From Aureimonas sp. AU4 (lineage in GTDB: Bacteria; Pseudomonadota; Alphaproteobacteria; Rhizobiales; Rhizobiaceae): 64,000 nucleotides of DNA. Positions 1-12,204 of this stretch are shown in pieces. Positions within the stretch are counted from its first letter, which is position 1, and every line of letters starts with the position of its first letter. The translations under genes were made by a program, and so were the position numbers. Where the stretch lies: the NCBI RefSeq assembly GCF_001463765.1, contig NZ_BBWK01000006.1, forward strand, positions 62,001 through 126,000, read 5' to 3'. The notes under the pieces are model-generated. The model saw only the letters and a program-made list of their open reading frames with translations. It had not been told where the DNA came from and did no database searches.

Positions 1-480
1 GCGCCACCGTCCCGTCCGGCCGAGCCGCACCATGGCGAGGAAGGAGGCGAGGACGCAGCAGGTGAGGAGAAGGTCGAACAGGATCAGCGTCGCGTAGATC
101 ACGAAGGGCACCGTGCCCGCCATCACCCAGGCGACGCGCTCCCAGACCTTGCGCCGGTCCGGAAACAGGCTCCGAGCGACCCGCGTGGCGAGGAACAGAG
201 AGAGGCAGGACGTCGCGAGCACGACCAGACCCGCCGCCCAGCGCGAGGGGCCGAGAAGCGTCCAGACGCTGTCGATCAGCCAGAACAGGAGCGGCGGCTT
301 GTGATGGTAGGGCTGGCCGTTCAGCGTCGGCACCGCCCAGTCGCCCCGCAGGTACATCTCCCAGGCGACCGTGAGATAGCGCGTCTCGTCGGGCGGGATC
401 GGCGGGCGCAGCGCGAGCGATAGAGCCCAGAAGAGGGCGAGCGCGAGATAGGGACCGGGCGCCCGGAGCGCCTGCCTCAT
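1..480 (-). CDS. ArnT-like glycosyltransferase family 39/83, C-terminus off window
   Basis: This is the N-terminal 160 codons of an integral-membrane glycosyltransferase; the rest lies before base 1. The first luminal loop carries the paired acidic residues Asp31-Glu32 in PPDETRY, and HKPPLLFWL follows at residues 60-68. Both are hallmarks of the ArnT/PMT-like superfamily, which moves a sugar from a polyprenyl-phosphate carrier to lipid A or LPS core on the periplasmic face. A hydrophobic helix precedes the motif and two more follow. Its ATG overlaps the stop of the LAB_N gene (ATGA), so the two are translationally coupled. The donor sugar cannot be read; aminoarabinose or galacturonate are the usual ones. 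Confidence 0.85.
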   Translation of the reverse strand, partial: MRQALRAPGPYLALALFWALSLALRPPIPPDETRYLTVAWEMYLRGDWAVPTLNGQPYHHKPPLLFWLIDSVWTLLGPSRWAAGLVVLATSCLSLFLATRVARSLFPDRRKVWERVAWVMAGTVPFVIYATLILFDLLLTCCVLASFLAMVRLGRTGRWR

Positions 481-767
481 GGCGCGGAAGGGGCTACAGC
501 GGCGGCGGGCGCGGGGCGGCGGCTGAGCGCGATGTTGCGCAGGTACACGACGAGGCCCACCGCCTGGCCCGACATGAAGACGATGTCGCCGCGATGCAGC
601 GCGTAGGCCAGCAGCAGGACGCCGCCGCCCAGGCTGAAGAACCAGAAGGCGCGCGGCAGCACGCTCTCGCGCCGCCGCTCCGAGACGATCCACTGCACCA
701 GGAAGCGGGTGAAGAAGAGGCTTTGTCCCGCGAAGCCGAGAACCAGCCAGGCCGTTTCGCCGCTCAT
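477..767 (-). CDS. Small LAB_N-domain membrane protein
   Basis: A 96-residue protein with about three hydrophobic segments, matching the lipid A biosynthesis N-terminal (LAB_N) family: FFTRFLVQWIVSERR near residues 19-33, then FWFFSLGGG near residues 41-49. Such proteins commonly sit between a polyprenyl-phosphate glycosyltransferase and an ArnT-like transferase, as here, and are thought to help make or flip the lipid-linked sugar. It overlaps its neighbours by 4 nt at both ends. Starting at base 767 keeps both overlaps; a longer upstream reading in this frame is only antisense-like extension. The biochemical role is not proven for the family. Confidence 0.8.
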   Translation of the reverse strand: MSGETAWLVLGFAGQSLFFTRFLVQWIVSERRRESVLPRAFWFFSLGGGVLLLAYALHRGDIVFMSGQAVGLVVYLRNIALSRRPAPAAAVAPSAP

Positions 768-1501
768 GCGTTGTGCCCCCTCGTGATCTCGCTCGCGTTG
801 TAGTCCGCCGGCAGGCGCCGCCCCATCAACCAGCGCACGCCCATGAGGTCGACCATGCCCACGAAGGCGCGGTTGCGGAAGCCGTACTTGGAGACGCCCC
901 GCTCCCGCGGGCGGTGCGAGACGTCGATATGGAGAAGCTCGACCCCGCTGCGGATCAGCAGCGCGGGGAGGAAGCGGTGCATGTGGTCGAAATAGGGAAG
1001 GTTCAGGTAGTCCGCGCGGCGGATCAGCTTGAGGCTGCAACCCGTGTCGCGCGTGCCGTCCCGCAGCACCCGTCCGCGCACCGCGTTGGCCAGGCGCGAC
1101 GACAGGCGCCGCACCGCGGTGTCGCGCCGCGCCGCGCGCTGGCCGAGAACCGCGACGCGGGTGGCGCGGCCGCTCTCGTCGCGGGTGCGGGCGAGAGCGG
1201 CGATGTCGGCGGGATCGTTCTGCCCGTCGCCGTCCATGAAGACGAGGGTCTCGAACCGGGCCGCTTCCGCGCCGGTGCGGAAGGCGGCCGACTGGCCCAT
1301 GCGGCGCTCATGGCGCACGACGCGCAGGAGGGGAAACTCGTTCAGGGCGTGGCGCAGGATCTCGGGCGTCGCGTCCGTGCTGCCGTCGTCGACATAGAGG
1401 ATCTCGCCGATCGGCGCCGTGCGGGCCGCCAGCGTCAGCTCCTCGACGAGCGGCACGATGTTGGCTTCCTCGTTGAGGACGGGAACGATCACGGACAGCA
1501 T
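764..1501 (-). CDS. Glycosyltransferase family 2, dolichyl/polyprenyl-phosphate sugar synthase type
   Basis: A 245-residue GT-A fold enzyme expected to load a nucleotide sugar onto undecaprenyl or dodecaprenyl phosphate at the cytoplasmic face. Seen motifs: VPVLNEE at the N-terminus, YVDDGSTD at residues 36-43 and the metal-binding MDGDGQNDP at residues 89-97. It lacks the C-terminal membrane helices of ArnC/GtrB-type enzymes, resembling the soluble rhizobial RgtE-like or DPM1-like form. The ATG at 1501 begins directly at the fold. A GTG at 1552 would add 17 residues and cannot be excluded. It heads the operon with the LAB_N and ArnT-like genes. Confidence 0.85.
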   Translation of the reverse strand: MLSVIVPVLNEEANIVPLVEELTLAARTAPIGEILYVDDGSTDATPEILRHALNEFPLLRVVRHERRMGQSAAFRTGAEAARFETLVFMDGDGQNDPADIAALARTRDESGRATRVAVLGQRAARRDTAVRRLSSRLANAVRGRVLRDGTRDTGCSLKLIRRADYLNLPYFDHMHRFLPALLIRSGVELLHIDVSHRPRERGVSKYGFRNRAFVGMVDLMGVRWLMGRRLPADYNASEITRGHNA

Positions 1502-1596
1502 CGACAACGTTCCGGTCAGGGTGCGCTGCCGCCCGGGACGGCTCGCGCACACGAAGGGAGGATGCCGCCCTAACCGGGGATCATTTCACCCATATT

Positions 1597-1612
1597 TCCG
1601 AAACTATACGAA
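1597..1612 (-). promoter_or_regulatory. Putative operator shared with eptA (copy 1)
   Basis: TCCGAAACTATACGAA on the plus strand lies 96 nt upstream of the GT2 ATG (45 nt upstream of the alternative GTG). It matches 14 of 16 bases of TCCGGAAGTATACGAA upstream of eptA at 27425-27440. Both copies are upstream of minus-strand lipid A-modification genes in the same orientation. I infer a common activator site, with the two-component system next to eptA as the candidate. Confidence 0.45.
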
Positions 1613-1649
1613 GTTGTAAGGTCGTCTGGCTGCGGCTGCGCTGCCCGGC

Positions 1650-2108
1650 TCAGACCGGAATGTAGGTCGTCGCCTTCACCCGCTTCAGGGTGAAGCTCGT
1701 GCTGATGGACCGCACGTTCGGCAGTTCCGTCAGCGCGTTCTTCACCGTCGCCTCGTAGTCGCGCACGCTGCGCGAGACGACCTGCAGAAGGTAGTCGTGA
1801 TCGCCGCTGAGCGAATAGCACTGGAGGATTTCGGGCACGAAGGCCACGGCGCGCTCGAACTCCTGCAGCCGCTCGCGCCGGTGCTCCACGATCTTCACGA
1901 AGCAGAACGCGACGATCTCGAAGCCGACGGCCTCCGGGTCGACGATATACCGCTTCTCGCTGACGATCCCCGCCTCCTGCAGGCGTTGGAGGCGCCGCCA
2001 GCAGGGCGTATGGCTGAGGCCCGTCTCGTCGCCGAGTTCGCGCATCGTCAGGCCCGGCCGCTCCTGGATGACGCGCAGGATGCGCCGGTCCGCCTCGTCG
2101 ATCTGCAT
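1650..2108 (-). CDS. Lrp/AsnC family transcriptional regulator
   Basis: 152 residues: an N-terminal winged HTH (MRELGDETGLSHTPCWRRL, about residues 22-40) and a C-terminal RAM/AsnC ligand domain ending in KRVKATTYIPV. Length and layout are standard for Lrp-family feast/famine regulators, which sense amino acids. The ATG at 2108 has a strong ribosome site (GGGAGGA). It is divergent from the leucine-degradation operon, so local control of that operon by leucine or its 2-oxo acid is likely. The 182-nt divergent region holds a 10-bp palindrome, CCTTGCAAGG, at 2190-2199 that could be part of its site; this is only suggestive. Confidence 0.92.
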   Translation of the reverse strand: MQIDEADRRILRVIQERPGLTMRELGDETGLSHTPCWRRLQRLQEAGIVSEKRYIVDPEAVGFEIVAFCFVKIVEHRRERLQEFERAVAFVPEILQCYSLSGDHDYLLQVVSRSVRDYEATVKNALTELPNVRSISTSFTLKRVKATTYIPV

Positions 2109-2290
2109 CGCCCCGTCCTCCCAGCGCCCGACGCAAGGTATGGTCATCGCTTCCCGGGCGCACGAGGGATGCTGTCCCCGAAGCGCCGCCCTTGCAAGGA
2201 TGGCGTTGCTCCAACAGGCGGGAGTACCTCGCAAATAGCGATCCTGGCCTAGCCGACCCGTGCCATCCTGCCCGGGCTGGGAGGCACATC

Positions 2291-5200
2291 ATGGACAGGT
2301 CGCTGACGCTCGACGACAAGTACGAGGCGGAACGGGGATCCGTCTTCCTGACCGGGACGCAGGCGCTGGTACGCCTGCCCATGACGCAGATGCGGCGCGA
2401 CCGGGCCGCCGGCCTCCGCACCGCCGCCTTCATCTCGGGCTACCGGGGCTCGCCGCTCGGCGCCTACGACCAGCAGCTCATGGCCGCGCGGCGCTTCCTC
2501 GACCGCTACGACGTCGTGTTCCAGCCCGGCCTCAACGAGGACCTGGCCGCGACCGCCGTCTGGGGCAGCCAGCAGCTTCATCTCTCGCCCGGCGCGCGCA
2601 AGGACGGCGTCCTCGGCCTCTGGTACGGCAAGGGGCCCGGCGTCGACCGCTCCGGCGACGTCCTGAAGCACGCCAACGCGGCCGGCTCGGCCCCGCTCGG
2701 CGGCGTGCTCGCGATCGCGGGCGACGACCATACCTGCAAGTCCTCGTCCATCCCGCACCAGTCCGACCACGCCTTCATCTCGGCTCTGATGCCGATGCTC
2801 TACCCCTCCTCGGTACACGAGTTCCTGGAACTCGGCCTGCTCGGCATCGCCATGTCGCGCTTTTCGGGCTGCTGGATCGGCTTCAAGGTGATCTCCGAGA
2901 CCGTGGAGACCTCGACCGTCGTCGACCTTTCGCAGGAGGGGCGGACCTTTGTGCCGCCACCGGACTTCGAGATGCCGGCGGGCGGCCTCAATCTGCGCTG
3001 GCCCGATCCGCCGCTCGCGCAGGACGCACGGCTGCAGGAGACGAAGGCGTTTGCCGCGATCGCCTTCGCCCGCGCCAATCGCGTCGACCAGATCGTGGTC
3101 GACAGCGCTCGGGCGCGCTTCGGCATCGTCGCCTCGGGCAAGGCCTACGAGGACGTGCGCCAGGCGCTGGCCGAACTCGGGCTCGGCCCCGCCGAATGGG
3201 AAGTGATCGGCCTGCGCTTCTACAAGGTTCGCATGCCCTGGCCGCTCGAGCCGCAGGGCATCCGCCACTTCTCGGAAGGGCTGGAGGAGGTCCTGATCGT
3301 CGAGGAGCGGCGCGAGATCATCGAGAACCAGATCAAGCAGCAGCTCTTCAACTGGCGCGCCGACGTTCGCCCGCGCATCGTCGGCAAGTTCGATCACGAG
3401 GACCGCCCCGTCCTGCCGCTCTCGGCCGGTCTGACCGTCTCCACCGTCGCGCGGGCCATCGCCGCACGCGTTCTGGCGCTCGACCTGCCGGAAGGTCTCG
3501 CCGAGCGGATTCGCGAGCGCCTGCGCTTCGTCGAGGCGGCCGAGGCGCGCGGCGCGGGGCAGGTCGCGCCCGTGATCCGCCTGCCGCATTTTTGCGCCGG
3601 CTGCCCGCACAACACGTCCACCCGCGTGCCCGAGGGCTCGAGGGCCATGGCCGGGATCGGCTGCCACTTCATGGCGCAGTGGATGGACCGGCGCACCGAG
3701 ACCTTCACCCACATGGGAGCGGAGGGCGTGCCCTGGACCGCGATCGGCCGCTTCACCGACGAGCGCCACCGCTTCGTGAATCTGGGCGACGGCACCTACT
3801 TCCACTCCGGTCACCTCGCGATCCGCCAGTCGGTCGCGGCCGGCGCCAACGTCACCTACAAGATCCTCTACAACGATGCGGTCGCCATGACCGGCGGCCA
3901 GGCGGTGGACGGCGTCCTCTCGCCCGAACAGATCACGCATCAGATGCACCACGAGGGCGTCGCGCGCATCGCGCTCGTGTCGGACCGGCCGGACGTCTAC
4001 GAGCCGGCCGACCTCGCGCCCGGCACCGCGATCCGCCACCGCGACGAGATCGACGCGGTGATGCGCGAGCTGCGCGAGGTCGAGGGCGTCACCGTGATCG
4101 TCTACGAGCAGACTTGCGCGGCCGAGAAGCGGCGCCGCCGCAAGCGCGGCAAGGCCGCCGACCCGCCCAGGCGGCTCTGGATCAACCCGGCCGTCTGCGA
4201 GGGCTGCGGCGACTGCTCGGTGCAGTCGAACTGCATCGCCGTCGAGCCGGAGGAGACCGAGATGGGGCGCAAGCGCCGCATCAACCAGTCGGTCTGCAAC
4301 AAGGACTATTCCTGCGCGAAGGGCTTCTGCCCGTCCTTCGTCACGGTTCTGGGCGCCGAGCCGAGGCGCCGCGCCGCTCTTGGGCGCCCGGACGTCTCCG
4401 CTCTTCCCGAGCCCGCGCTGCCGCCGATCGACCGGGCCTGGAACATCGCCGTCACCGGCGTCGGCGGCACGGGCGTTCTCACGGTCGGGGCGCTGCTCGG
4501 CATGGCGGCCCATATCGAGGGCAAGATCCCGATGATCCTCGACATGGCGGGTCTCGCGCAGAAGGGCGGGGCGGTGCTCAGCCACGTGCGCATCGCGCGT
4601 GCCGACCGCCCGGTCGCCGCGCCCCGCATCGCGGCAGGCGGCGCAGACCTTCTGCTCGCCGCCGATTCCGTCGTCGCCGCCTCCAAGGACAGCATCGTCC
4701 TGTGCGATCCGCGCCGCACCCACGCCGTCCTCAACACCCACACCACACCGGTCTCCGACTTCGTGCGCGAGCGCGACTTCGACTTCCGGCAGGCGGGCGT
4801 CGAGCGTTCCGTGGAGCGCGCGGTGCGCAACCGCGACGACTTCCGCGACTTCTCGCGAGCCGCAACCGCGCTGTGCGGCGACGAGATCGCGGCCAACGTC
4901 CTGATGCTGGGCTATGCCTGGCAGCGCGGGCGCATCCCGCTCGGGCGCCAGTCCATCGCGCAGGCCATCGAGCTCAACGCCGTGGCGGTGCCCTTCAATC
5001 TCGCGGCCTTCGACTGGGGCCGGATGCTCGCGCACGATCCCGCCGTGGCGGAGCGGGCGGCCGGTGCCGAGGGAGAGCGGCCGCGCGCCTTGGATGCGAT
5101 GACGCTCGACGAGATCCTGGAGCACCGACGAGCGCATCTGACGGCCTATCAGGACGCAGCGCTTGCCGAACGCTACGCCCGGCGGCTCGCGCGCTTCGCG

Positions 5201-5755
5201 CAGGCGACGCGCCCGCTCGACGGCGACGGCACGCTCCTGCGCGGGGCGGCGATCGGCTATGCGCGCGTCCTCAGCTACAAGGACGAATACGAGGTCGCCC
5301 GGCTCTACGCCGCGCCGGCCTTTCGCGAGGGCTTGACCCGCACCTTTGGGGATGGGGGGCGGCTGCGCCTCAACCTCGCGCCGCCGTTCCTGCCGGGCCG
5401 CGACGCGCAGGGGCGGCCGAAGAAGCGCGAGTTCGGGGCATGGGTCCTGCCGGTCTTCGGCCTCCTCGCGCGCTTCAAGCGGCTGCGCGGCACGCCGTTC
5501 GACCCGTTCGGCCGCACGCACGACCGGCGGCTCGAGCGGCAGCTGATCGCGCTCTACGAGGCCGATCTCGACTTTGCGCAGGCGCATCTGCGGCCCGAGA
5601 CGCGGGGGGCGGTTGCGAGCCTCCTCGAGCTCGCGAACGAGATCCGGGGCTTCGGGCCGGTCAAGGCGGCGAGCTTCGAGACGGCGATGGCGCGGCGGGA
5701 GGCCTTGCGCGCCGAGATCCGGACGGCGGCGCCCGCCGCGCTGGCGGCCGAGTAG
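2291..5755 (+). CDS. Indolepyruvate ferredoxin oxidoreductase family protein, fused subunits
   Basis: A 1154-residue fused 2-oxoacid:ferredoxin oxidoreductase. The N-terminal half is the TPP-dependent alpha part. Cys residues in HFCAGCPHN lie near residue 435, followed by the TPP-binding GDGTYFHSG near residue 500. Ferredoxin-like clusters with CEGCGDC near 636 and CNKDYSCAKGFC follow. The gamma part starts at GVGGTGVLTVG near 722, and a conserved C-terminal DUF6537-type tail ends the protein. The family oxidatively decarboxylates arylpyruvates or branched 2-oxo acids to acyl-CoA. As first gene of a complete leucine operon, 4-methyl-2-oxopentanoate is the inferred substrate here. ATG at 2291 has GGGAGG at 2279-2284. 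Confidence 0.92.
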   Translation: MDRSLTLDDKYEAERGSVFLTGTQALVRLPMTQMRRDRAAGLRTAAFISGYRGSPLGAYDQQLMAARRFLDRYDVVFQPGLNEDLAATAVWGSQQLHLSPGARKDGVLGLWYGKGPGVDRSGDVLKHANAAGSAPLGGVLAIAGDDHTCKSSSIPHQSDHAFISALMPMLYPSSVHEFLELGLLGIAMSRFSGCWIGFKVISETVETSTVVDLSQEGRTFVPPPDFEMPAGGLNLRWPDPPLAQDARLQETKAFAAIAFARANRVDQIVVDSARARFGIVASGKAYEDVRQALAELGLGPAEWEVIGLRFYKVRMPWPLEPQGIRHFSEGLEEVLIVEERREIIENQIKQQLFNWRADVRPRIVGKFDHEDRPVLPLSAGLTVSTVARAIAARVLALDLPEGLAERIRERLRFVEAAEARGAGQVAPVIRLPHFCAGCPHNTSTRVPEGSRAMAGIGCHFMAQWMDRRTETFTHMGAEGVPWTAIGRFTDERHRFVNLGDGTYFHSGHLAIRQSVAAGANVTYKILYNDAVAMTGGQAVDGVLSPEQITHQMHHEGVARIALVSDRPDVYEPADLAPGTAIRHRDEIDAVMRELREVEGVTVIVYEQTCAAEKRRRRKRGKAADPPRRLWINPAVCEGCGDCSVQSNCIAVEPEETEMGRKRRINQSVCNKDYSCAKGFCPSFVTVLGAEPRRRAALGRPDVSALPEPALPPIDRAWNIAVTGVGGTGVLTVGALLGMAAHIEGKIPMILDMAGLAQKGGAVLSHVRIARADRPVAAPRIAAGGADLLLAADSVVAASKDSIVLCDPRRTHAVLNTHTTPVSDFVRERDFDFRQAGVERSVERAVRNRDDFRDFSRAATALCGDEIAANVLMLGYAWQRGRIPLGRQSIAQAIELNAVAVPFNLAAFDWGRMLAHDPAVAERAAGAEGERPRALDAMTLDEILEHRRAHLTAYQDAALAERYARRLARFAQATRPLDGDGTLLRGAAIGYARVLSYKDEYEVARLYAAPAFREGLTRTFGDGGRLRLNLAPPFLPGRDAQGRPKKREFGAWVLPVFGLLARFKRLRGTPFDPFGRTHDRRLERQLIALYEADLDFAQAHLRPETRGAVASLLELANEIRGFGPVKAASFETAMARREALRAEIRTAAPAALAAE

Positions 5756-5771
5756 GCGGAAGGGGAGAAGC

Positions 5772-6934
5772 ATGTTCCGCAATTCCATGGTGTTCGACCT
5801 CGGCGAGGAGGTGAACGCGCTGCGCGATATGGTGCATGGCTGGGCGCAGGAGCGGGTGAAGCCGATCGCCGGCGAGATCGACCGCACCAACAACTTCCCG
5901 AACGCGCTCTGGCGCGAGATGGGCGAGCTCGGTCTCCACGGCATCACGGTCGAGGAAAGCCATGGCGGCGTCGCGCTCGGCTATCTCGCCCATGTCGTGG
6001 CGGTCGAGGAGGTGGCGCGCGCCAGCGCCTCGGTGGCGCTCTCCTACGGCGCCCATTCCAACCTCTGCGTCAACCAGATCCGGTTGAACGGCACCGAGGC
6101 GCAGAAGGCGAGGTATCTGCCGAGGCTCGTGTCGGGCGACGATGTCGGCGCGCTTGCCATGTCGGAGGCGGGGGCGGGCTCCGACGTCGTCTCGATGACG
6201 CTGCGGGCCGAGCGGCGGGGCGGCCGCTTCGTCCTGAACGGCACCAAGTACTGGATCACCAACGGGCCCGACGCCGCGACGCTCGTCGTCTACGCCAAGA
6301 CCGACCCACAGGTCGGCTCGCGGGGCATCACCGCCTTCCTGGTCGAGCGCGACATGCCGGGCTTCTCGGCCTCTCCCCATTTCGACAAGCTCGGCATGCG
6401 CGGCTCCAACACGGCCGAGCTCGTCTTCGACGGGGTGGAGGTGCCGGAAGAGAACGTCCTGGGCGAGGAGGGGCGGGGCGTGCGGGTCCTCATGTCCGGG
6501 CTCGACTACGAGCGTGTCGTCCTGTCGGGCATCGGGCTCGGCATCATGGCGGCCTGCATGGACGAGATCATGCCCTACATGGTGGAGCGCAGGCAGTTCG
6601 GGCAGCCGATAGGATCGTTCCAGATCATGCAGGCCAAGATCGCCGACATCTACACCAAGCTGAACTCCGCGCGGGCCTATGTCTACGAGGTGGCGCGCGC
6701 CTGCGACCGGGGGCGCGTCACGCGCCAGGACGCGGCGGCCTGCGTTCTCTACGCCTCGGAGGAGGCGATGACCGTCGCGCACCAGGCCGTTCAGGCCATG
6801 GGCGGGGCGGGGTTCATGAACGAGACGCCGGTCTCGCGCCTCTTTCGCGACGCCAAGCTGATGGAGATCGGTGCCGGCACGAGCGAGATCCGCCGCATGC
6901 TGATCGGGCGCGAACTGGTCGGGGCGCAGCGCTG

Positions 6935-6935
<1 letters not shown>
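5772..6935 (+). CDS. ivd: Isovaleryl-CoA dehydrogenase
   Basis: A 387-residue FAD acyl-CoA dehydrogenase that converts isovaleryl-CoA to 3-methylcrotonyl-CoA. [12 protein letters not shown] in the N-terminal domain is typical of isovaleryl-CoA dehydrogenases. The catalytic base sits at the position specific to this subfamily: Glu247 in [11 protein letters not shown], rather than near the C-terminus. The C-terminal dimer motif [17 protein letters not shown] is intact. It follows the oxidoreductase by 16 nt, behind AGGGGAGAAG, and its TGA overlaps the next ATG (TGATG). Electrons would pass to ETF, whose genes are not in this window. Confidence 0.95.
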
Positions 6936-8542
<1,607 letters not shown>

Positions 8543-8549
8543 GGCCAGA

Positions 8550-10533
<1,984 letters not shown>

Positions 10534-10541
<8 letters not shown>

Positions 10542-11391
10542 GCGCGTCACGCTCTTCGAGGTCGGCCCGCGCGACGGGCTGCAGAACGAGGCGCGCGCCA
10601 TCGCGACGCGCGACAAGATCCGCTTCGTCGACCTTCTTTCCGCGACGGGCCTTCGCAAGATCGAGGCGGCGAGCTTCGTCAGCCCCCGCTGGGTACCGCA
10701 GATGGCGGACGGCGCGCAGGTTCTGGCCGGCATCCGGCGCGCGCCGTCCGTTAGCTACGCCGCGCTGACGCCCAACCTGCGCGGCCTCGAGGGCGCGGTC
10801 GCGGCCGGGGCGGACGAGGTCGCCGTCTTCGCCTCGGCCTCGGAGGGCTTCAGCCGGGCCAACATCAACTGCACGATCGACGAGAGCCTCGCGCGCTACC
10901 GCGAGGTCGCCGAGGCCGCCAGCGCCGCCGGCCTGCCGGTGCGCGGCTACGTCTCGTGCATCACGCAATGCCCCTATGACGGGACGGTGGAGCCGCAAGC
11001 GGTGCGCCGCGTGGCCGCCGAGCTGCTGCGGCTCGGCTGCTACGAGGTCAGCCTCGGCGACACGCTGGGGCGCGCGGCGCCCGGCGAGATCGACCGTCTC
11101 CTGCGCTGCCTTCTCGCCGAACTGCCTGCCGCGCGGCTGGCGGGGCATTTCCACGATACGTCCGGTCAGGCGCTGCGCAATGTCGAGGTCGCGCTGGAGG
11201 CCGGGTTGCGGACGTTCGACGCATCGGTCGGCGGCCTCGGCGGCTGTCCCTACGCGCCCGGCGCGAGCGGCAACGTCGCGAGCGAGAGCTTGGCGGCGCG
11301 CCTTGCCGAACTTGGGCTCGAGACCGGCATCGACCCCGCGCGTCTTGCCGAGGCCGGCGCCTTCGCCCGAACCCTGAGGAGCGGCGCATGA
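10534..11391 (+). CDS. mvaB: Hydroxymethylglutaryl-CoA lyase
   Basis: A 285-residue TIM-barrel lyase that splits HMG-CoA into acetyl-CoA and acetoacetate, ending leucine catabolism. Seen: EVGPRDGLQNE at the N-terminus (metal and substrate binding), FVSPRWVPQMAD, and the family signature GGLGGCPYAPGASGN with catalytic Cys238. The ATG at 10534 lies inside the end of mccA. Its stop overlaps the next start (ATGA), so it is tightly coupled to both neighbours. Confidence 0.95.
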
Positions 11392-12179
11392 GCTACGAGA
11401 CCTTGCGCACCGCGCGCGATGAGCGCGGCGTCGTCACCCTGACGCTGAACCGGCCGGACAAGCGCAACGCGCTCTCGGCCACCATGATCGCCGAGCTCAC
11501 GGCCTTCGCGGCGCAGGCGAACCGCGACGCCTCGCTGCGCGCCGTGGTCCTGCGGGGCGGAGGCGAGGTCTTCTGCGCGGGCGGGGATCTTGCGTGGATG
11601 AGGGCGCAGGTCGAGGCCGACCGACAAACGCGCATGGGGGAGGCACGAAAGCTCGCCGCCATGCTGCGGGCGCTGAACGAACTGCGGGCGCCGCTGATCG
11701 GAGCGATCCACGGCGCGGCGCTGGGGGGCGGGGCGGGGCTCGCCGCCGTCTGCGACGTCGCGGTCGCCGTGGCCGGCACGCGATTCGGCTTCACCGAGAC
11801 GCGGCTCGGGCTGATCCCGGCGACGATCGGCCCCTATGTGCTGGCCCGGCTCGGCGAGGGGCGGGCGCGGCAGGTCTTCATGTCGTCCCGCCTCTTCGAT
11901 GCCGACGAGGCGGTGCGGCTCGGGCTCGTCGCGCGCTGCGTCGACGAGGCGGCCCTGCCGGAGGCGGTGGAGCGCGAGGTCGCACCCTATCTCAAGGCCG
12001 CCTCCGGCGCGGTGGCCCGCGCCAAGGCTCTCGCGCTCCGGCTCGGCGCGTGCATCGACGATGCGGCGATCGAGCTTTCGATCGAGGCGCTGGCCGATGC
12101 CTGGGAAAGCGAGGAGGCCCGCGCCGGCATCGCCGCCTTTCTGGACAAGCGGGCGCCGCCCTGGGCGGCGACGGGCTGA
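11388..12179 (+). CDS. liuC: Enoyl-CoA hydratase, probable methylglutaconyl-CoA hydratase
   Basis: A 263-residue crotonase-fold enzyme. The oxyanion-hole segments FCAGGDLAWM and HGAALGGGAGLAAVCD are present. The catalytic region has GFTETRLGLIPATIGPYV, which includes the first glutamate; the second usual position carries a hydrophobic or glycine-like change, as in methylglutaconyl-CoA hydratases. It is the last gene of the leucine operon, and its position fits hydration of 3-methylglutaconyl-CoA to HMG-CoA. It converges on the ClC gene with a 25-nt gap. Specificity rests on context. Confidence 0.9.
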   Translation: MSYETLRTARDERGVVTLTLNRPDKRNALSATMIAELTAFAAQANRDASLRAVVLRGGGEVFCAGGDLAWMRAQVEADRQTRMGEARKLAAMLRALNELRAPLIGAIHGAALGGGAGLAAVCDVAVAVAGTRFGFTETRLGLIPATIGPYVLARLGEGRARQVFMSSRLFDADEAVRLGLVARCVDEAALPEAVEREVAPYLKAASGAVARAKALALRLGACIDDAAIELSIEALADAWESEEARAGIAAFLDKRAPPWAATG

Positions 12180-12204
12180 CGGCCGCCCAAGCGCTTCGGT
12201 TAGG

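Noticed and set aside
2249-5947. A very long open frame antisense to the ferredoxin oxidoreductase, about 1230 codons
   Set aside because: Its product is Arg/Ala/Gly-rich with no recognisable motif, and the sense strand has TPP, Fe-S and Rossmann motifs in order. Long antisense frames are expected at this GC content.
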